DNA of 64,000 nt from JAEMQF01 sp963791595 (GCA_963791595.1 CAWBTF010000036.1:62001-126000); one strand, 5' to 3'. Shown: positions 28,396-37,079, numbered from the stretch's first letter. Numbers and translations are program-made. The notes: a model not told the origin generated them from the letters alone.

Positions 28396-29466
28396 CTACT
28401 TGATCGGATAGCGCACCGGCCACTTGTAGCCCAGCTTCTCCGCTTCCTCCAGCGTCAGCTTCAGCACCTGGGTCGCGGGCAGGCCCTGCTTGTCGAGCTC
28501 GGTGGCCCGCTCCTGCGGCCAGTTCGTCAGCGACTTGGCCCAGTCCAGGCGCACGGCATCGGGCACGGTCTTCACGACCGCGCCCACGCGCTTCAGCTCG
28601 GCGATCTGCTTCGGATAGTTTTCTTCGTTCACCGTGCCGGTCAGCGTTTCATACTCGCGCCCGACCTCGACGATGATGTCCTGCACTTCCTTGGGCAGCT
28701 TCGCGAAGCGCGCCTTGTTCATCGTCAGGCCGTGCCAGCTGATCGCGCCGAAACCCACTTCGGTGTAGTACTTCGCCACCTCGGTGAGCTTGAAGTTCAC
28801 CCAGCCCGACGGGAACATGATCCAGCCGTTGTAGACGCCCGTCTGCATCGACGTGTAGGCCTCGGGCAGGGCCGATTGCACGGGCGTCGCGCCGGCGAAT
28901 TCCAGCCACTTCAGGTTCAGGCCCGCGCCGGCGATCTTGCGGCCTTTCAGGTCCGCGACCTGGTTCCACTCGAAGGTGGTGCCGATGTTGTAGCCGGTGT
29001 CGGAAATCAGACCCAACAGTTTCTGGTTGAACTTGTCCTCGAGCACGCTGCTCATGTAGGGCACCTTGTCGTACACGGCGCGCGCGATCTTCACGCTCTG
29101 CACCGGGCTCATCGTGCCGAACGGCAGCATCACCTGGAACGCGTGCAGCGGCAGGTTGCTCGGCTCGAAGCCGAAGTTGTAGCCGCCGATGTCGATGATT
29201 CCGGACTGCACGCCTTCCAGCGTGTCGGCCACCTTCACCATCGAGCCGCCGTAGCCTTCGATGAAGTCGACCTTGTGCTTGGTCTTCGCCGCCACGCGCT
29301 TCGTGACTTCGGGAACGAAGAAGTTCTGCATCAGGTTCACATACGTGTTCGCCGGGGCGTGGCCCGAGGCGATGCGCAGCTTGATGTCTTCGGCGCTTGC
29401 GGTGCCGGCGGCGGCGCCCAGCAGTGCGGCGGCGAGCGCGAGCAGGGTCTTGACGGGTTTGAACAT
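28396..29466 (-). CDS. TRAP transporter solute-binding protein, DctP family
   Basis: A 356-residue periplasmic receptor with signal peptide MFKPVKTLLALAAALLGAAA, cleavage near ASA, and mature start EDIKLRIASGHAPANTYVNL. The central region ADLKGRKIAGAGLNLKWLEF is the DctP ligand-binding segment (the usual Arg appears as Lys/Arg here). It begins the second TRAP operon and is followed by a palindromic repeat and the small permease gene. Ligand unknown. Confidence 0.93.
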   Translation of the reverse strand: MFKPVKTLLALAAALLGAAAGTASAEDIKLRIASGHAPANTYVNLMQNFFVPEVTKRVAAKTKHKVDFIEGYGGSMVKVADTLEGVQSGIIDIGGYNFGFEPSNLPLHAFQVMLPFGTMSPVQSVKIARAVYDKVPYMSSVLEDKFNQKLLGLISDTGYNIGTTFEWNQVADLKGRKIAGAGLNLKWLEFAGATPVQSALPEAYTSMQTGVYNGWIMFPSGWVNFKLTEVAKYYTEVGFGAISWHGLTMNKARFAKLPKEVQDIIVEVGREYETLTGTVNEENYPKQIAELKRVGAVVKTVPDAVRLDWAKSLTNWPQERATELDKQGLPATQVLKLTLEEAEKLGYKWPVRYPIK

Positions 29467-29487
29467 GGTGTCTCCTGGAATAGGAAG

Positions 29488-30466
29488 TTATGGAACGATG
29501 ATCGACGAGCCGCTGGTGCGCCCGGCCTCCAAGTCGCGGTGCGCCTGTTCGATGTCGGCGAGCGCGTAGCGCTGGCGAATTTCAACCTTCAGCACGCCCT
29601 GGGCGAGCAGCTCGAACACGGCCTTCGCCGAGGCTTGCAGCTCCTCGGCCTTCGCGGTGTAGGTCACGAGCGTGGGCCGGGTGAAATAGAGCGACCCGTG
29701 TTTTTGCAGCGTCGCAGCTTCGATGGGCGGCGGCGCACCGGTCGTCGTGCCGAACGAGACGAAATAGCCGCGCGGCGCGAGCGCGTTCAGGCTCTGCTCG
29801 AAGCTCGCCTTGCCGACCGAGTCGTACACGACGGGAAAGCCCGCGCCGCCGCTGAGTTCCTTCAGCCGCGCAGGCACGTCCTCAATGCTGCGGTCGATGC
29901 ACGCCGCATAACCATTGGCCAGCGCAAGCTCCACCTTGGCGCGGCCAGACGCGATGCCGATCATGCGCGCGCCGAGGTGCTTGCCCCACTGCCCTGCGAG
30001 CAGGCCGACACCGCCCGCGGCGGCGTGGAACAACACCAATTCGCCGCGCGCGACCGGCCGGCAGCGCATCAGCAGGTACTCGACCGTCATGCCCTTGAGC
30101 ATCACGGCGGCGGCGACTTCGTCGCTGATCGCAGTCCGGCGTCGCGACGATGCGCGCCGCCGGCATCACGCGGTGCGTGGCGCCTGCGCCGGGCGCGCCG
30201 CCCGCGTAGCAGACGCGCGCTCCCACCTTGAATGCGGTGACGCCAGCGCCGACCTGCTCGACCACACCCGCGGCCTCGGTGCCCAGGCCACTGGGCATGG
30301 GCAATGGGTACAGGCCCGAGCGGTGGTAGATGTCCTGGTAGTTCAGGCCGATGGCGGTGTTGCGGATCAGCACTTCGCCCGGGCCCGGCGCGGGCACGTC
30401 GATGGACTCGATGCGCAGGACGTCGGGTCCGCCTTGGGAGTGGATGCGTACGGCTTTGGCTTGCAT
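29488..30466 (-). pseudogene. Quinone oxidoreductase (zinc-free MDR), frameshifted
   Basis: The corrected protein has 325 residues, matching NADPH:quinone reductase-like medium-chain dehydrogenases. The GroES-like N-terminus is MQAKAVRIHSQGGPDVLRIE with PGPGEVLIRNTAIGLNYQDI, and LVLFHAAAGGVGLLAGQWGK is the nucleotide-binding AAxxGVG. One extra base near 30129-30136 splits it between ATPD and ISDEVAAAVMLKG. No catalytic zinc ligands are evident, as expected for this subgroup. It lies between the TRAP receptor and VOC genes on the same strand. Confidence 0.87.
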
Positions 30467-30490
30467 GAGGTGGACTCTTTTCGGGGTGAT

Positions 30491-30982
30491 TCAGCGCTTG
30501 GCTTCGCCGGCATCCGTCCAGCTCGCGACGCGCCCGGCACGAATCGCCTCTTCGGCGGTGAAGTTCAGCTCGACCTTGATGCCGTTCACCGGCTCGCGCA
30601 TGAACAGCTGGTAGAGGTTCGAGTCGTGCGCCTTGCGCTCGCTGAAATCGACGCCGTTGCGCGTGAGGCGGTCGATGAACTCCTGAATGCCTTCGCAGTT
30701 GAAGCACATGTGGTCGATTCGCCCCGAGCCGAGCGCGCCCGCGGCCGAGTAGTCGATGCCCGCCTTGTCGCCCGGCGTGCCGAGGTAGGTGTCCTGGTGC
30801 GTCGAGTGCCGTGCCTGGCCGATGTGCAGCACGTCCTGGTCACCGATGTAGAGCCAGTGCACCGGGAAGCCGAAGGTCGGGTGATGGCCTTCGCGCATGC
30901 CCAGATTCGTGCAGAACCAGTCGCGCGTCGCGTCCGGGTCGTGGGTCAGGATCAGCAGGTGTTCGAGGAAGCGCAGGGCCAT
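30491..30982 (-). CDS. VOC superfamily protein (glyoxalase/extradiol-like)
   Basis: A 163-residue protein with vicinal-oxygen-chelate pattern: FLEHLLILTHDPDATRDWFC at the start, HWLYIGDQDVLHIGQARH, RIDHMCFNCEGIQEFIDRL and LYQLFMREPVNGIKVELNF at the end. The His of RIDHM and the C-terminal Glu fit the metal triad. Members include glyoxalases, epimerases and ring-cleavage dioxygenases; the length favours a single-module isomerase or lyase type. It sits between the quinone oxidoreductase and Bug receptor genes. Confidence 0.87.
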   Translation of the reverse strand: MALRFLEHLLILTHDPDATRDWFCTNLGMREGHHPTFGFPVHWLYIGDQDVLHIGQARHSTHQDTYLGTPGDKAGIDYSAAGALGSGRIDHMCFNCEGIQEFIDRLTRNGVDFSERKAHDSNLYQLFMREPVNGIKVELNFTAEEAIRAGRVASWTDAGEAKR

Positions 30983-31019
30983 GGTCGGTGTTCCTTCGTT
31001 GATGCCGCGCGCGTTGGCC

Positions 31020-32099
31020 TCATTCGGCCTTGATGCCCGCGCTCTTGATCAGCGCCGCATACTTCGCGAGCTGCGCCTTCGTCGCGTTGCCCAATTCTTC
31101 GGCGCTCGTACCGCGCGGTGTCAAGCCCTGCGCGTTCAACTGTTCGCGCACGTTCGGATCGGCCAGCGCCTTGACAATTTCCGCGTTCAGCTTCGCAACG
31201 ACTTCGCCCGGCGTTCCCGCAGGCGCGAGCACGGCGAACCAGGAATTGAAGGCAAAGCCGCGCAGGCCCGATTCCGACAGCGTGGGCGCGTCCGGGTACT
31301 GCGCCATGCGCTGGGGAGTCGCGACGCCGAGCAGCTTGAGCTTGTTGCCCTTGATCAGCGAATTGACGGTCGCCAGCCCCTGCATCGCGACCATCACTTC
31401 GCCGCCGGCCACGCCGATGCCGGCCTGCGTGGCGCCCTTGTACGGCACGTGGTTCAGCGTGACACCGGCTTCCGAGGCGAGCAGCGCCATCGCGATGTGC
31501 TGCGGGCTGCCGATGCCGCCGGATCCGTAGTCGATCTTGCCGGGGGCGGCTTTCGCGGCGGCGATCATCCCGGCGACGTCTTGGTACGGTGCCGTGGGGT
31601 TCGCAACCAGCCCCCACTCGACGGTGGCGACGAGTGACACCGGGGCGAAGTCGCGCACGATGTCCCACGGCATCTTCGCGTGAAGCGCCGGAACCATCGT
31701 CATGATGCTGTCGTTGAAGCCGCCGATGGTGTAGCCGTCGGGAGTGGCCTTGGCGACGCGGTCCGCGCCCGTCATCCCCGCCGCGCCGGGCAGGTTTTCG
31801 ACGACGATGGCCTGGCCCAGGTTCTGGGACATCTTCTGCACGACGATGCGCGCCGCCACGTCGACGGCGCTGCCCGCGGCGAGCGGGACGATCATGCGGA
31901 TCGGTTTGTTCGGGTAGGTGCTCTGGGCGTGTGCGCCCGCCGGCAGTAGCAGAACAGCGGCGAGTGCAGCGGTGATGGGCGCGTAGCGGATGATGTGGGT
32001 GGCTCGGGGTGCTGCTGCGCGGCGGACGGTGGATCCCGGCTTTCGCCGGGATGACAGCCGCGAGACCGGAACGTCATCCCGGCGCAACCGGAACGTCAT
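31020..32099 (-). CDS. Bug/TctC family solute receptor, start inside a repeat
   Basis: A Bug-family periplasmic receptor. Signal core APITAALAAVLLLPAGAHAQ is followed by YPNKPIRMIVPLAAGSAVDV and VVENLPGAAGMTGADRVAKA. The only in-frame ATG before the signal peptide is at 32099, inside the palindromic repeat, which would place about 35 repeat-encoded residues ahead of the signal. An in-frame TTG at 32087 is possible. Without the repeat leader, an ATC at 31994 would give exactly the family's 324 residues, hinting that the original start codon was altered. No TctAB genes are near. C-terminus complete (LAKYAALIKSAGIKAE). Confidence 0.85.
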   Translation of the reverse strand: MTFRLRRDDVPVSRLSSRRKPGSTVRRAAAPRATHIIRYAPITAALAAVLLLPAGAHAQSTYPNKPIRMIVPLAAGSAVDVAARIVVQKMSQNLGQAIVVENLPGAAGMTGADRVAKATPDGYTIGGFNDSIMTMVPALHAKMPWDIVRDFAPVSLVATVEWGLVANPTAPYQDVAGMIAAAKAAPGKIDYGSGGIGSPQHIAMALLASEAGVTLNHVPYKGATQAGIGVAGGEVMVAMQGLATVNSLIKGNKLKLLGVATPQRMAQYPDAPTLSESGLRGFAFNSWFAVLAPAGTPGEVVAKLNAEIVKALADPNVREQLNAQGLTPRGTSAEELGNATKAQLAKYAALIKSAGIKAE

Positions 32100-32124
32100 C
32101 CCGGCGAAAGCCGGGATCCACCGC
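32029..32124. repeat. REP-like palindromic repeat, copy 4
   Basis: Two inverted arms (GGATCCCGGCTTTCGCCGGG from 32031, and CATCCCGGCGAAAGCCGGGA at about 32097-32116) enclose a shortened third half-arm (ACGTCATCCCGGCGCAACCG at 32071-32090). It lies between the Ldh-family gene and the Bug receptor gene and contains the receptor's only in-frame ATG. Confidence 0.88.
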
Positions 32125-32152
32125 GTCACGAAGGCCATCACTGTCATCATCC

Positions 32153-33211
32153 TCATGGCAACGGCGCGATGCCGAGTTCTGTGGCGACGCCCGCCAACGT
32201 CTTGCGCAGCGCCGCGCCGAGCTGAATGCCGTCGCGCGCATTCGCGATGCGCTTCGCGTGGCTCTGCTCGCCCGGCATCCAGATGCGCTCCACGCCGGGC
32301 ATTCGCTCGCTGTTGCGCAAGTCGCGTACCAGCGCATCGACGCTTTGCTTGAACGCCGCCACGTCGCCGAACGCGCGGATGTCGATCATCGCCACCGCCT
32401 GACCCGTGTTGGTGGTGTCGGTGAAGTTCTTGTTGAAGTCGAGCACGTCGCGGCCCAGCGCCGCGCCGTTCAGCGTTCCGGCGAGCAGGCCGACGATCAG
32501 CGCCAGCCCATAACCCTTGTAGCCGCCGATCGGCAGCAGGAAGCCCTCTTCGGCGCGCTTCGGGTCGAGCAGTGGCTTTCCGCTGCGGTCGATCATCCAG
32601 CCTTCGGGCATCATTTCGCCGCGCTGCGCCTTCGCCTTCACCTTGCCGTAGGCGGCGACGGTGGTCGCCATGTCGAGCACGACGGGTGCCTCGTCGCCCG
32701 CCGGAACCGCTACCGCGATCGGGTTGGTGGACAGCAGCATCGTCAACCCGCCCCACGCCGGCAGATGGTTCGCGTTGCCCACCGCGAAATACAGGCCAAT
32801 CATGTCGTGCGGCAGCGCCATGCGTGCGTACAGCGACGCCGGCCCGGCGTGATTGCTGAAGCGCGAACCGACCCACGCGATGCCCGCGCTGCGCGCCTTG
32901 GTGGCGGCGATCTGCGCGGCCCGGCTCATCACCAGATGGCCCATCGCGTTGTCGCCGTCGAGCAGCGCGGTCGCGGCACGTTCCTCAGCGATGCGGATGT
33001 TCGGCCGCAGGTTGATGCCGCCCGACTTGATGCGCTTGATGTAGGGCGCGAGGCGGATTGCGCCGTGGCCGTCGGAGCCTTGCACTTCAGCCTGCGTCAT
33101 CAGCTCCGCGACGGTCGCTGCGTCGTCCGCCGGCATGTCGACGGCGACAAACGCGCGCGCGAGGAAATCGCGCAGCGCTTCAGGGCGGACTGGGGCGGCG
33201 GCTTCGCTCAT
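32153..33211 (-). CDS. Ldh/malate dehydrogenase family oxidoreductase (YlbC/ComC-like)
   Basis: A 352-residue NAD(P)-dependent 2-hydroxyacid or ureidoglycolate/sulfolactate dehydrogenase-like enzyme (Ldh_2 family). Characteristic segments are EVQGSDGHGAIRLAPYIKRI with the catalytic His, GIAWVGSRFSNHAGPASLYA, LLSTNPIAVAVPAG, VLDMATTVAAYGKVK and GGYKGYGLALIVGLLAGTLN. The fold is distinct from classical lactate dehydrogenase. It begins the cluster that continues with Bug, VOC and quinone oxidoreductase genes, and probably oxidises a pathway 2-hydroxyacid. Confidence 0.92.
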   Translation of the reverse strand: MSEAAAPVRPEALRDFLARAFVAVDMPADDAATVAELMTQAEVQGSDGHGAIRLAPYIKRIKSGGINLRPNIRIAEERAATALLDGDNAMGHLVMSRAAQIAATKARSAGIAWVGSRFSNHAGPASLYARMALPHDMIGLYFAVGNANHLPAWGGLTMLLSTNPIAVAVPAGDEAPVVLDMATTVAAYGKVKAKAQRGEMMPEGWMIDRSGKPLLDPKRAEEGFLLPIGGYKGYGLALIVGLLAGTLNGAALGRDVLDFNKNFTDTTNTGQAVAMIDIRAFGDVAAFKQSVDALVRDLRNSERMPGVERIWMPGEQSHAKRIANARDGIQLGAALRKTLAGVATELGIAPLP

Positions 33212-33250
33212 GCGGCAATCTGATCAGCGATAGAGCGCGGCAACAAACTC

Positions 33251-33352
33251 GTCATCCCGGCGTACGCCGGGATCCACTGCGGGCGGGCCGCGCGTTTGGT
33301 GAACGGTCCATGCAGTCCATGCGGTGGATCCCGGCGTACGCCGGGATGACGA
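33251..33352. repeat. REP-like palindromic repeat, copy 5
   Basis: Two near-perfect inverted arms, CATCCCGGCGTACGCCGGGA (33253-33272) and GATCCCGGCGTACGCCGGGA (33327-33346), enclose a 54-base spacer containing two CAGTCCATGC/GGTCCATGC-like repeats. It occupies the gap between the enolase-superfamily gene and the Ldh-family gene. Confidence 0.9.
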
Positions 33353-33362
33353 GGGGGTGGGT

Positions 33363-34499
33363 TCACGAGACCGTGCTCCACGCCTGCGCGCCACCGGCGT
33401 AGCGCTGCACCGCGGCTTCGTCGAAATCGAAGCCCAGGCCCGGGCTCTGGTGCAGCATCAGGTAGCCGCCCTTCTGTTCGAGCTGGCGGTCGATGAGGCG
33501 GCGGAAGTTGAGCACCTGGTCGTCGGGGAAGTGTTCGACGTAGCGCGCGTTCGGCGTGGCCGCGACGAGCGGCGCGTGCAGGTCGTGGAACCAGTGCGGG
33601 CTCACCGTCACGCCACAACTGCCGGCGTGCGCGGCGATGCGGCGCCATTCGGAGATGCCGCCGCACACCGCGGCGTCGGCTTGCAGGATCTCGGCGCCGC
33701 CGGCGTCGATGAGTTCGCGGAAGCGCCAGCGCCCGACTTCGATTTCGCCGGTGGCAATCGTGATCGACGTGCGCTGCGCCAGGCGCGCGTGCAGGTCGAT
33801 CGCGTCGGGCAGGAACGGCTCTTCCAACCAGTACGGGTTGTAGGCCTCGAAGCGGCGCGCGTATTCGATCGCGGTGGGCAGGTCGGACCAGCCGTTGTTC
33901 ACGTCGAGCATCAGCACCACATCAGCCCCGATCGCGTCGCGCGCCGCGGCGACGCGCTTCTCTTCTTCGGCGGGGGACAGGCGCCCGGTTTTCATCTTCA
34001 CCGCGCTGTAACCCATCTCGACATAGCGCGCCATTTCGCGGCCGAGGTCGGCCGGCGTCTTGCCGTCGACGTAGTAGCCGCCGCTGGCGTAGGCGATCAC
34101 CTTCTCGCGGTTCAGGCAGCCCAGGTAGTCGTGCAGCGGCAGCTTGACCGAGCGTGCATTCAGGTCCCACAACGCGGTGTCGAGGATCGAGATGCCGCGC
34201 ATCACTGAACCCGAGCGCCCCTGCAACAGCGCCTCCTGGTACATCTGGTTCCACAGCCCTTCGCTGCGGTGGCTGTCCTGGCCGATCAGCAGCGGCGCGA
34301 GCAGTTGCTGCACCGCGACCTTCGCGACGTCGCCGCCCTTGCTGCCGACATAGCAGAAGCCGATGCCTTCCACGCCTTCGCTGCTTCGCACCTTGACGAG
34401 GCAGAAGTGGCGCTCCGTGACGGTGCGGGTGGAGAACGAAGTGGGCACGTCGAGCGGCACACGCGCGACGGCCACTTGAACGCTGGCGATTTTCGGCAC
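33363..34499 (-). CDS. Mandelate racemase/muconate lactonizing family enzyme
   Basis: A 378-residue enolase-superfamily enzyme. The capping domain covers the first 130 residues or so. The barrel carries AVKMKTG (KxK catalytic lysine pair region), VVLMLDVNNGWSD with the first metal Asp, YWLEEPFLPD (second ligand Glu), ATGEIEVGRWRF (third ligand Glu) and VSPHWFHDLHAPL with a catalytic-position His. This fits the mandelate racemase or sugar-acid dehydratase subgroups. The GTG at 34499 is chosen because AGGA lies 6 bases upstream; the frame continues beyond it. It is divergent from the 3-hydroxyacyl-CoA dehydrogenase gene. Confidence 0.9.
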   Translation of the reverse strand: MPKIASVQVAVARVPLDVPTSFSTRTVTERHFCLVKVRSSEGVEGIGFCYVGSKGGDVAKVAVQQLLAPLLIGQDSHRSEGLWNQMYQEALLQGRSGSVMRGISILDTALWDLNARSVKLPLHDYLGCLNREKVIAYASGGYYVDGKTPADLGREMARYVEMGYSAVKMKTGRLSPAEEEKRVAAARDAIGADVVLMLDVNNGWSDLPTAIEYARRFEAYNPYWLEEPFLPDAIDLHARLAQRTSITIATGEIEVGRWRFRELIDAGGAEILQADAAVCGGISEWRRIAAHAGSCGVTVSPHWFHDLHAPLVAATPNARYVEHFPDDQVLNFRRLIDRQLEQKGGYLMLHQSPGLGFDFDEAAVQRYAGGAQAWSTVS

Positions 34500-34642
34500 A
34501 GGAAATCCTGAAGGAGTTGACAGTGATTGGAAATATATGGATATTAGGTCGGCGGTGACGAGGCTTGTCAAGTGGGGGCTGCACCGATGCGGCCCTTGCG
34601 AGCGGGCGGCACCGCTTCACCGATTCTGCGATTTTCATATAT
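34500..34642. promoter_or_regulatory. AT-rich divergent promoter with repeated ATATATGGA
   Basis: This 143-bp divergent gap is strikingly AT-rich at both ends. The 9-mer ATATATGGA occurs at 34533-34541 and again at 34639-34647, where it overlaps the ATG of the dehydrogenase gene. One copy near each divergent start fits an operator pair for the GntR-family regulator encoded just downstream (35557-36420). This is inference; AT-rich -10 boxes could explain part of it. Confidence 0.45.
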
Positions 34643-35560
34643 ATGGACAAACACAAATCCACCGTCGCGCTGCGCATCGCCGTCATCGGCGCGGGAACGA
34701 TGGGTTGCGGCATCGCGGCCGGTTTCGTCGCGCAAGGCTGCGACGTGGTGCTGCTCGTGCGCGAGGCAACGCGCGCCGATGCGGCGCGCAGCAAGACGTT
34801 GGCGCTGGTCGGGCCGGCGCTGAGGCAGCGTGGGCTGAACGTGCGGGCGCTCGACACCTTCACCGCCTGGAGCCAGCTCGACCTCGTGATCGAATCGATC
34901 GGCGAAGACCTGGCACCGAAGCAGCAGTTGTTCGCCTGGCTCGACAGCCGGGTTCCGGCCGGAGTGCCGATCGGCAGCAACAGCTCGGGCTTTCCGATCT
35001 CGCGCATCGCCGCGGGCCTGGCGGGAAGGGCGCGCATGTTCGGCATGCACTACTTCATGCCTGCGCACCTGGTGCCGCTGGTCGAGGTGGTGCTCGGCGC
35101 CGACTCCGACCCCGTCCTGGCGAAGCATGTGTGCGAGATGTTCACCGCGGCCGGCAAGAAGCCGGTGCTGGTGAAGCGCGACATCGCCGGCTTCCTGGCC
35201 AACCGCATCCAGCACGCCTTGATGCGCGAGGTGCTGTCGCTCATTGACAGCGGCATTGCGTCGCCGGAAGACATCGACCTCGCGGTGCGCTACAGCTTCG
35301 GCTTTCGCTACGCCGCCGTCGGCCCGGTGCTGCAGAAGGAGATTTCGGGCTGGGAGTCGATGGCGCGGGCGGCGCGCGAGATTTACCCGACGCTGTGCAA
35401 CAGCAGCGTGCTCGCGCCGTGCATGGAGCGCAGGCTCAGCGAAGGCAAGCTCGGCATGAAGAGCGGCGAGGGCTTCATGACCTGGACCGCGCAGTCGGCG
35501 CAGGCCGCGCGCGCCGACTACGAGCAGCGCCTGGCCGGCGCGTTGCGCTTGCTGCAATGA
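34643..35560 (+). CDS. 3-hydroxyacyl-CoA dehydrogenase family protein
   Basis: A 305-residue NAD-dependent enzyme. The Rossmann motif IAVIGAGTMGCGIAAGFVAQ is followed by DLVIESIGEDLAPKQQLF, SNSSGFPIS and FGMHYFMPAHLVPLVEVV with the catalytic His. The C-terminal 3HCDH domain holds GFLANRIQHALMREVLSLID. The single, unfused domain pair resembles 3-hydroxybutyryl-CoA or L-gulonate/L-carnitine dehydrogenase types. The start is the ATG at 34643. It overlaps the GntR gene by 4 bp (ATGA), so regulator and enzyme are co-expressed. Confidence 0.9.
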   Translation: MDKHKSTVALRIAVIGAGTMGCGIAAGFVAQGCDVVLLVREATRADAARSKTLALVGPALRQRGLNVRALDTFTAWSQLDLVIESIGEDLAPKQQLFAWLDSRVPAGVPIGSNSSGFPISRIAAGLAGRARMFGMHYFMPAHLVPLVEVVLGADSDPVLAKHVCEMFTAAGKKPVLVKRDIAGFLANRIQHALMREVLSLIDSGIASPEDIDLAVRYSFGFRYAAVGPVLQKEISGWESMARAAREIYPTLCNSSVLAPCMERRLSEGKLGMKSGEGFMTWTAQSAQAARADYEQRLAGALRLLQ

Positions 35561-36420
35561 CGACGACACGAACCCGCCGACTGCCGGCGCGCGTGCCGAG
35601 CGTGAACGCACCCGCCAGGCGTGCGGCCAAGCCCGTGGTGGCCAGCGCCGCCGCACCGCGCCCGCGCGGCCGGCGCGCCGGCGGGGCGCTCTACAAGAGC
35701 ATCGCCGAGCAGATCGAGCGCGACATCGCCGCGGGCGCCTTTCCGGTGGGCAGCCTGTTGCCCACCGAGGCCGAGTTCAGCGAGCGCCTGAACGTGGGCC
35801 GGCACACGGTGCGCGAGGCCTTGCGCGTGCTCACCCAAGGCGGGCTGATCGTGCGCCGCGCCGGCAGCGGCTCCACCGTGGTGAGCAACGGCCGGCGCAA
35901 CGTCTTCGCGCACGCCGTGTCGAACTTCGACCAGTGGTTCAACTACCCGGAAAGCGTGAAACGCCATCACCTGCGCCACGAGCAGGTGGTGGCCGATGCG
36001 CTGCTCGCCGAGACCCTGGGCTGCGCGCCGGAGACGCCGTGGCTGTGCATCAGCGCGCTGCGCACGTTGGAGGGCGCGGCGGCGCCGCTGTGCTGGGTGG
36101 ACATCTACATCCAACCGCGCTTCGCGCGCGTGATGAAGGGCAAACACTTCGACCGCTCGCCCGTGCACGAGCAGATCGAGGCGATGTTCAAGGTGGCGAT
36201 CGCCGATGTGGAAGTGCGCATCTCCGCCTGCGGCGTGCCCCGGGCGATGGCCACGACGCTGGGCGTGGCGGTGGGCAGCCCGGCGATGCTGCTGATCCGG
36301 CGCTACCTCGCCGCCGACGGCGAACTGCTGCAGGCCACGCGCACCGTGCACCCGGAAAACCGCTACGTCTACGCGATGAAGTTTCGGCGGGCGGCGGCGA
36401 GCAGGTATGCGCAAGGGTAG
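35557..36420 (+). CDS. GntR family regulator, HutC/UTRA type
   Basis: A 287-residue transcription factor. After a 40-residue basic, Ala/Pro/Arg-rich tail comes the GntR winged helix (YKSIAEQIERDIAAGAFPVG, LPTEAEFSERLNVGRHTVRE). The C-terminal effector-binding UTRA domain follows (CWVDIYIQPRFARV, PVHEQIEAMF, LLIRRYLAADGELLQ). HutC-type regulators respond to small acids or sugars and usually repress their own operon. The likely target is the divergent promoter at 34500-34642. It is the last gene before the foreign-looking island. Confidence 0.93.
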   Translation: MTTTRTRRLPARVPSVNAPARRAAKPVVASAAAPRPRGRRAGGALYKSIAEQIERDIAAGAFPVGSLLPTEAEFSERLNVGRHTVREALRVLTQGGLIVRRAGSGSTVVSNGRRNVFAHAVSNFDQWFNYPESVKRHHLRHEQVVADALLAETLGCAPETPWLCISALRTLEGAAAPLCWVDIYIQPRFARVMKGKHFDRSPVHEQIEAMFKVAIADVEVRISACGVPRAMATTLGVAVGSPAMLLIRRYLAADGELLQATRTVHPENRYVYAMKFRRAAASRYAQG

Positions 36421-36427
36421 GGCCGGG

Positions 36428-36511
36428 TCCTTCTGGCCCTCGTCTCCCGACGTGCGCAAATGCCTGGTCGTCGCGCACGAACTCGGGCTGTTCGGCCGCG
36501 TCGAAGCCTTG
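36428..36511 (+). pseudogene. Glutathione S-transferase N-terminal fragment
   Basis: Frame-preserved codons read SSPDVRKCLVVAHELGLFGR, nearly identical to residues 9-28 of the intact GST at 17658 (TSPYVRKCLVVAHELGLAGR). There is no start codon context and no downstream GST domain, and homology ends at about 36511. It marks the left boundary of the 36.5-41.2 kb island and looks like the stump of a GST gene interrupted by the insertion. Confidence 0.8.
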
Positions 36512-36575
36512 ATCCCCGCGTTTGAGGGACACGCGGCGTGTGTAACATGCCACGCTGCAGACACAACGCGGCCGC

Positions 36576-37079
36576 ATGGACCCAAACAAGCAGAAGGAAG
36601 AATTCAACTACGCGTACGTTTGTGCGCTTGCTGCGCATGCTGGGCTCAATCGAGGCGGATTTTCGGTCGACGACGACAGCGTCGACGTTACGTTCCAGGC
36701 GAAAGGAAATTTTGGCCCTGGTAGGCTGCGTAGCCCGCTGATCCAGATCCAGCTCAAGTGCACGTCGCAGAATGTGGTCGTGGATGAGGTCATCAAATTT
36801 AAGTTGACTAGGAAGAATTACGACGACCTTAGGGGCGATGATCTCGTTGTGCCTAGGTATTTGGCGGTGCTGCTGGTGCCGGACGCGATCGATGCGTGGG
36901 TCCACCACAACGACGACCATATCGCCCTGTACAACTCCTGCTACTGGCTTTCCCTTCGCAATGCTGAACCGACGGACAACCCCACGTCGATCGTAGTGAA
37001 CGTGCCTCTCGCACAGCGGCTGACCAGCACTGTCCTCTGGCAAATGATTGACCGCGCTAGCGCGGGGGACTCGCTATGA
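36576..37079 (+). CDS. DUF4365 protein, predicted nuclease-like
   Basis: A 167-residue protein matching DUF4365. It starts with EEFNYAYVCALAAHAGLN, has DDDSVDVTFQAKG then PLIQIQLKCTSQ, followed by KNYDDLRGDDLVVPRYLAVL and AYW-like YNSCYWLSLRNAEP. The SVDV...QIQLKCT arrangement resembles the D-x(n)-Q-x-K active site of PD-(D/E)xK-fold nucleases; this is inference. Base and codon use are visibly less GC-rich than the surroundings. The stop overlaps the next gene's ATG by 4 bp. Homologues occur in defence and mobile islands. Confidence 0.85.
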   Translation: MDPNKQKEEFNYAYVCALAAHAGLNRGGFSVDDDSVDVTFQAKGNFGPGRLRSPLIQIQLKCTSQNVVVDEVIKFKLTRKNYDDLRGDDLVVPRYLAVLLVPDAIDAWVHHNDDHIALYNSCYWLSLRNAEPTDNPTSIVVNVPLAQRLTSTVLWQMIDRASAGDSL

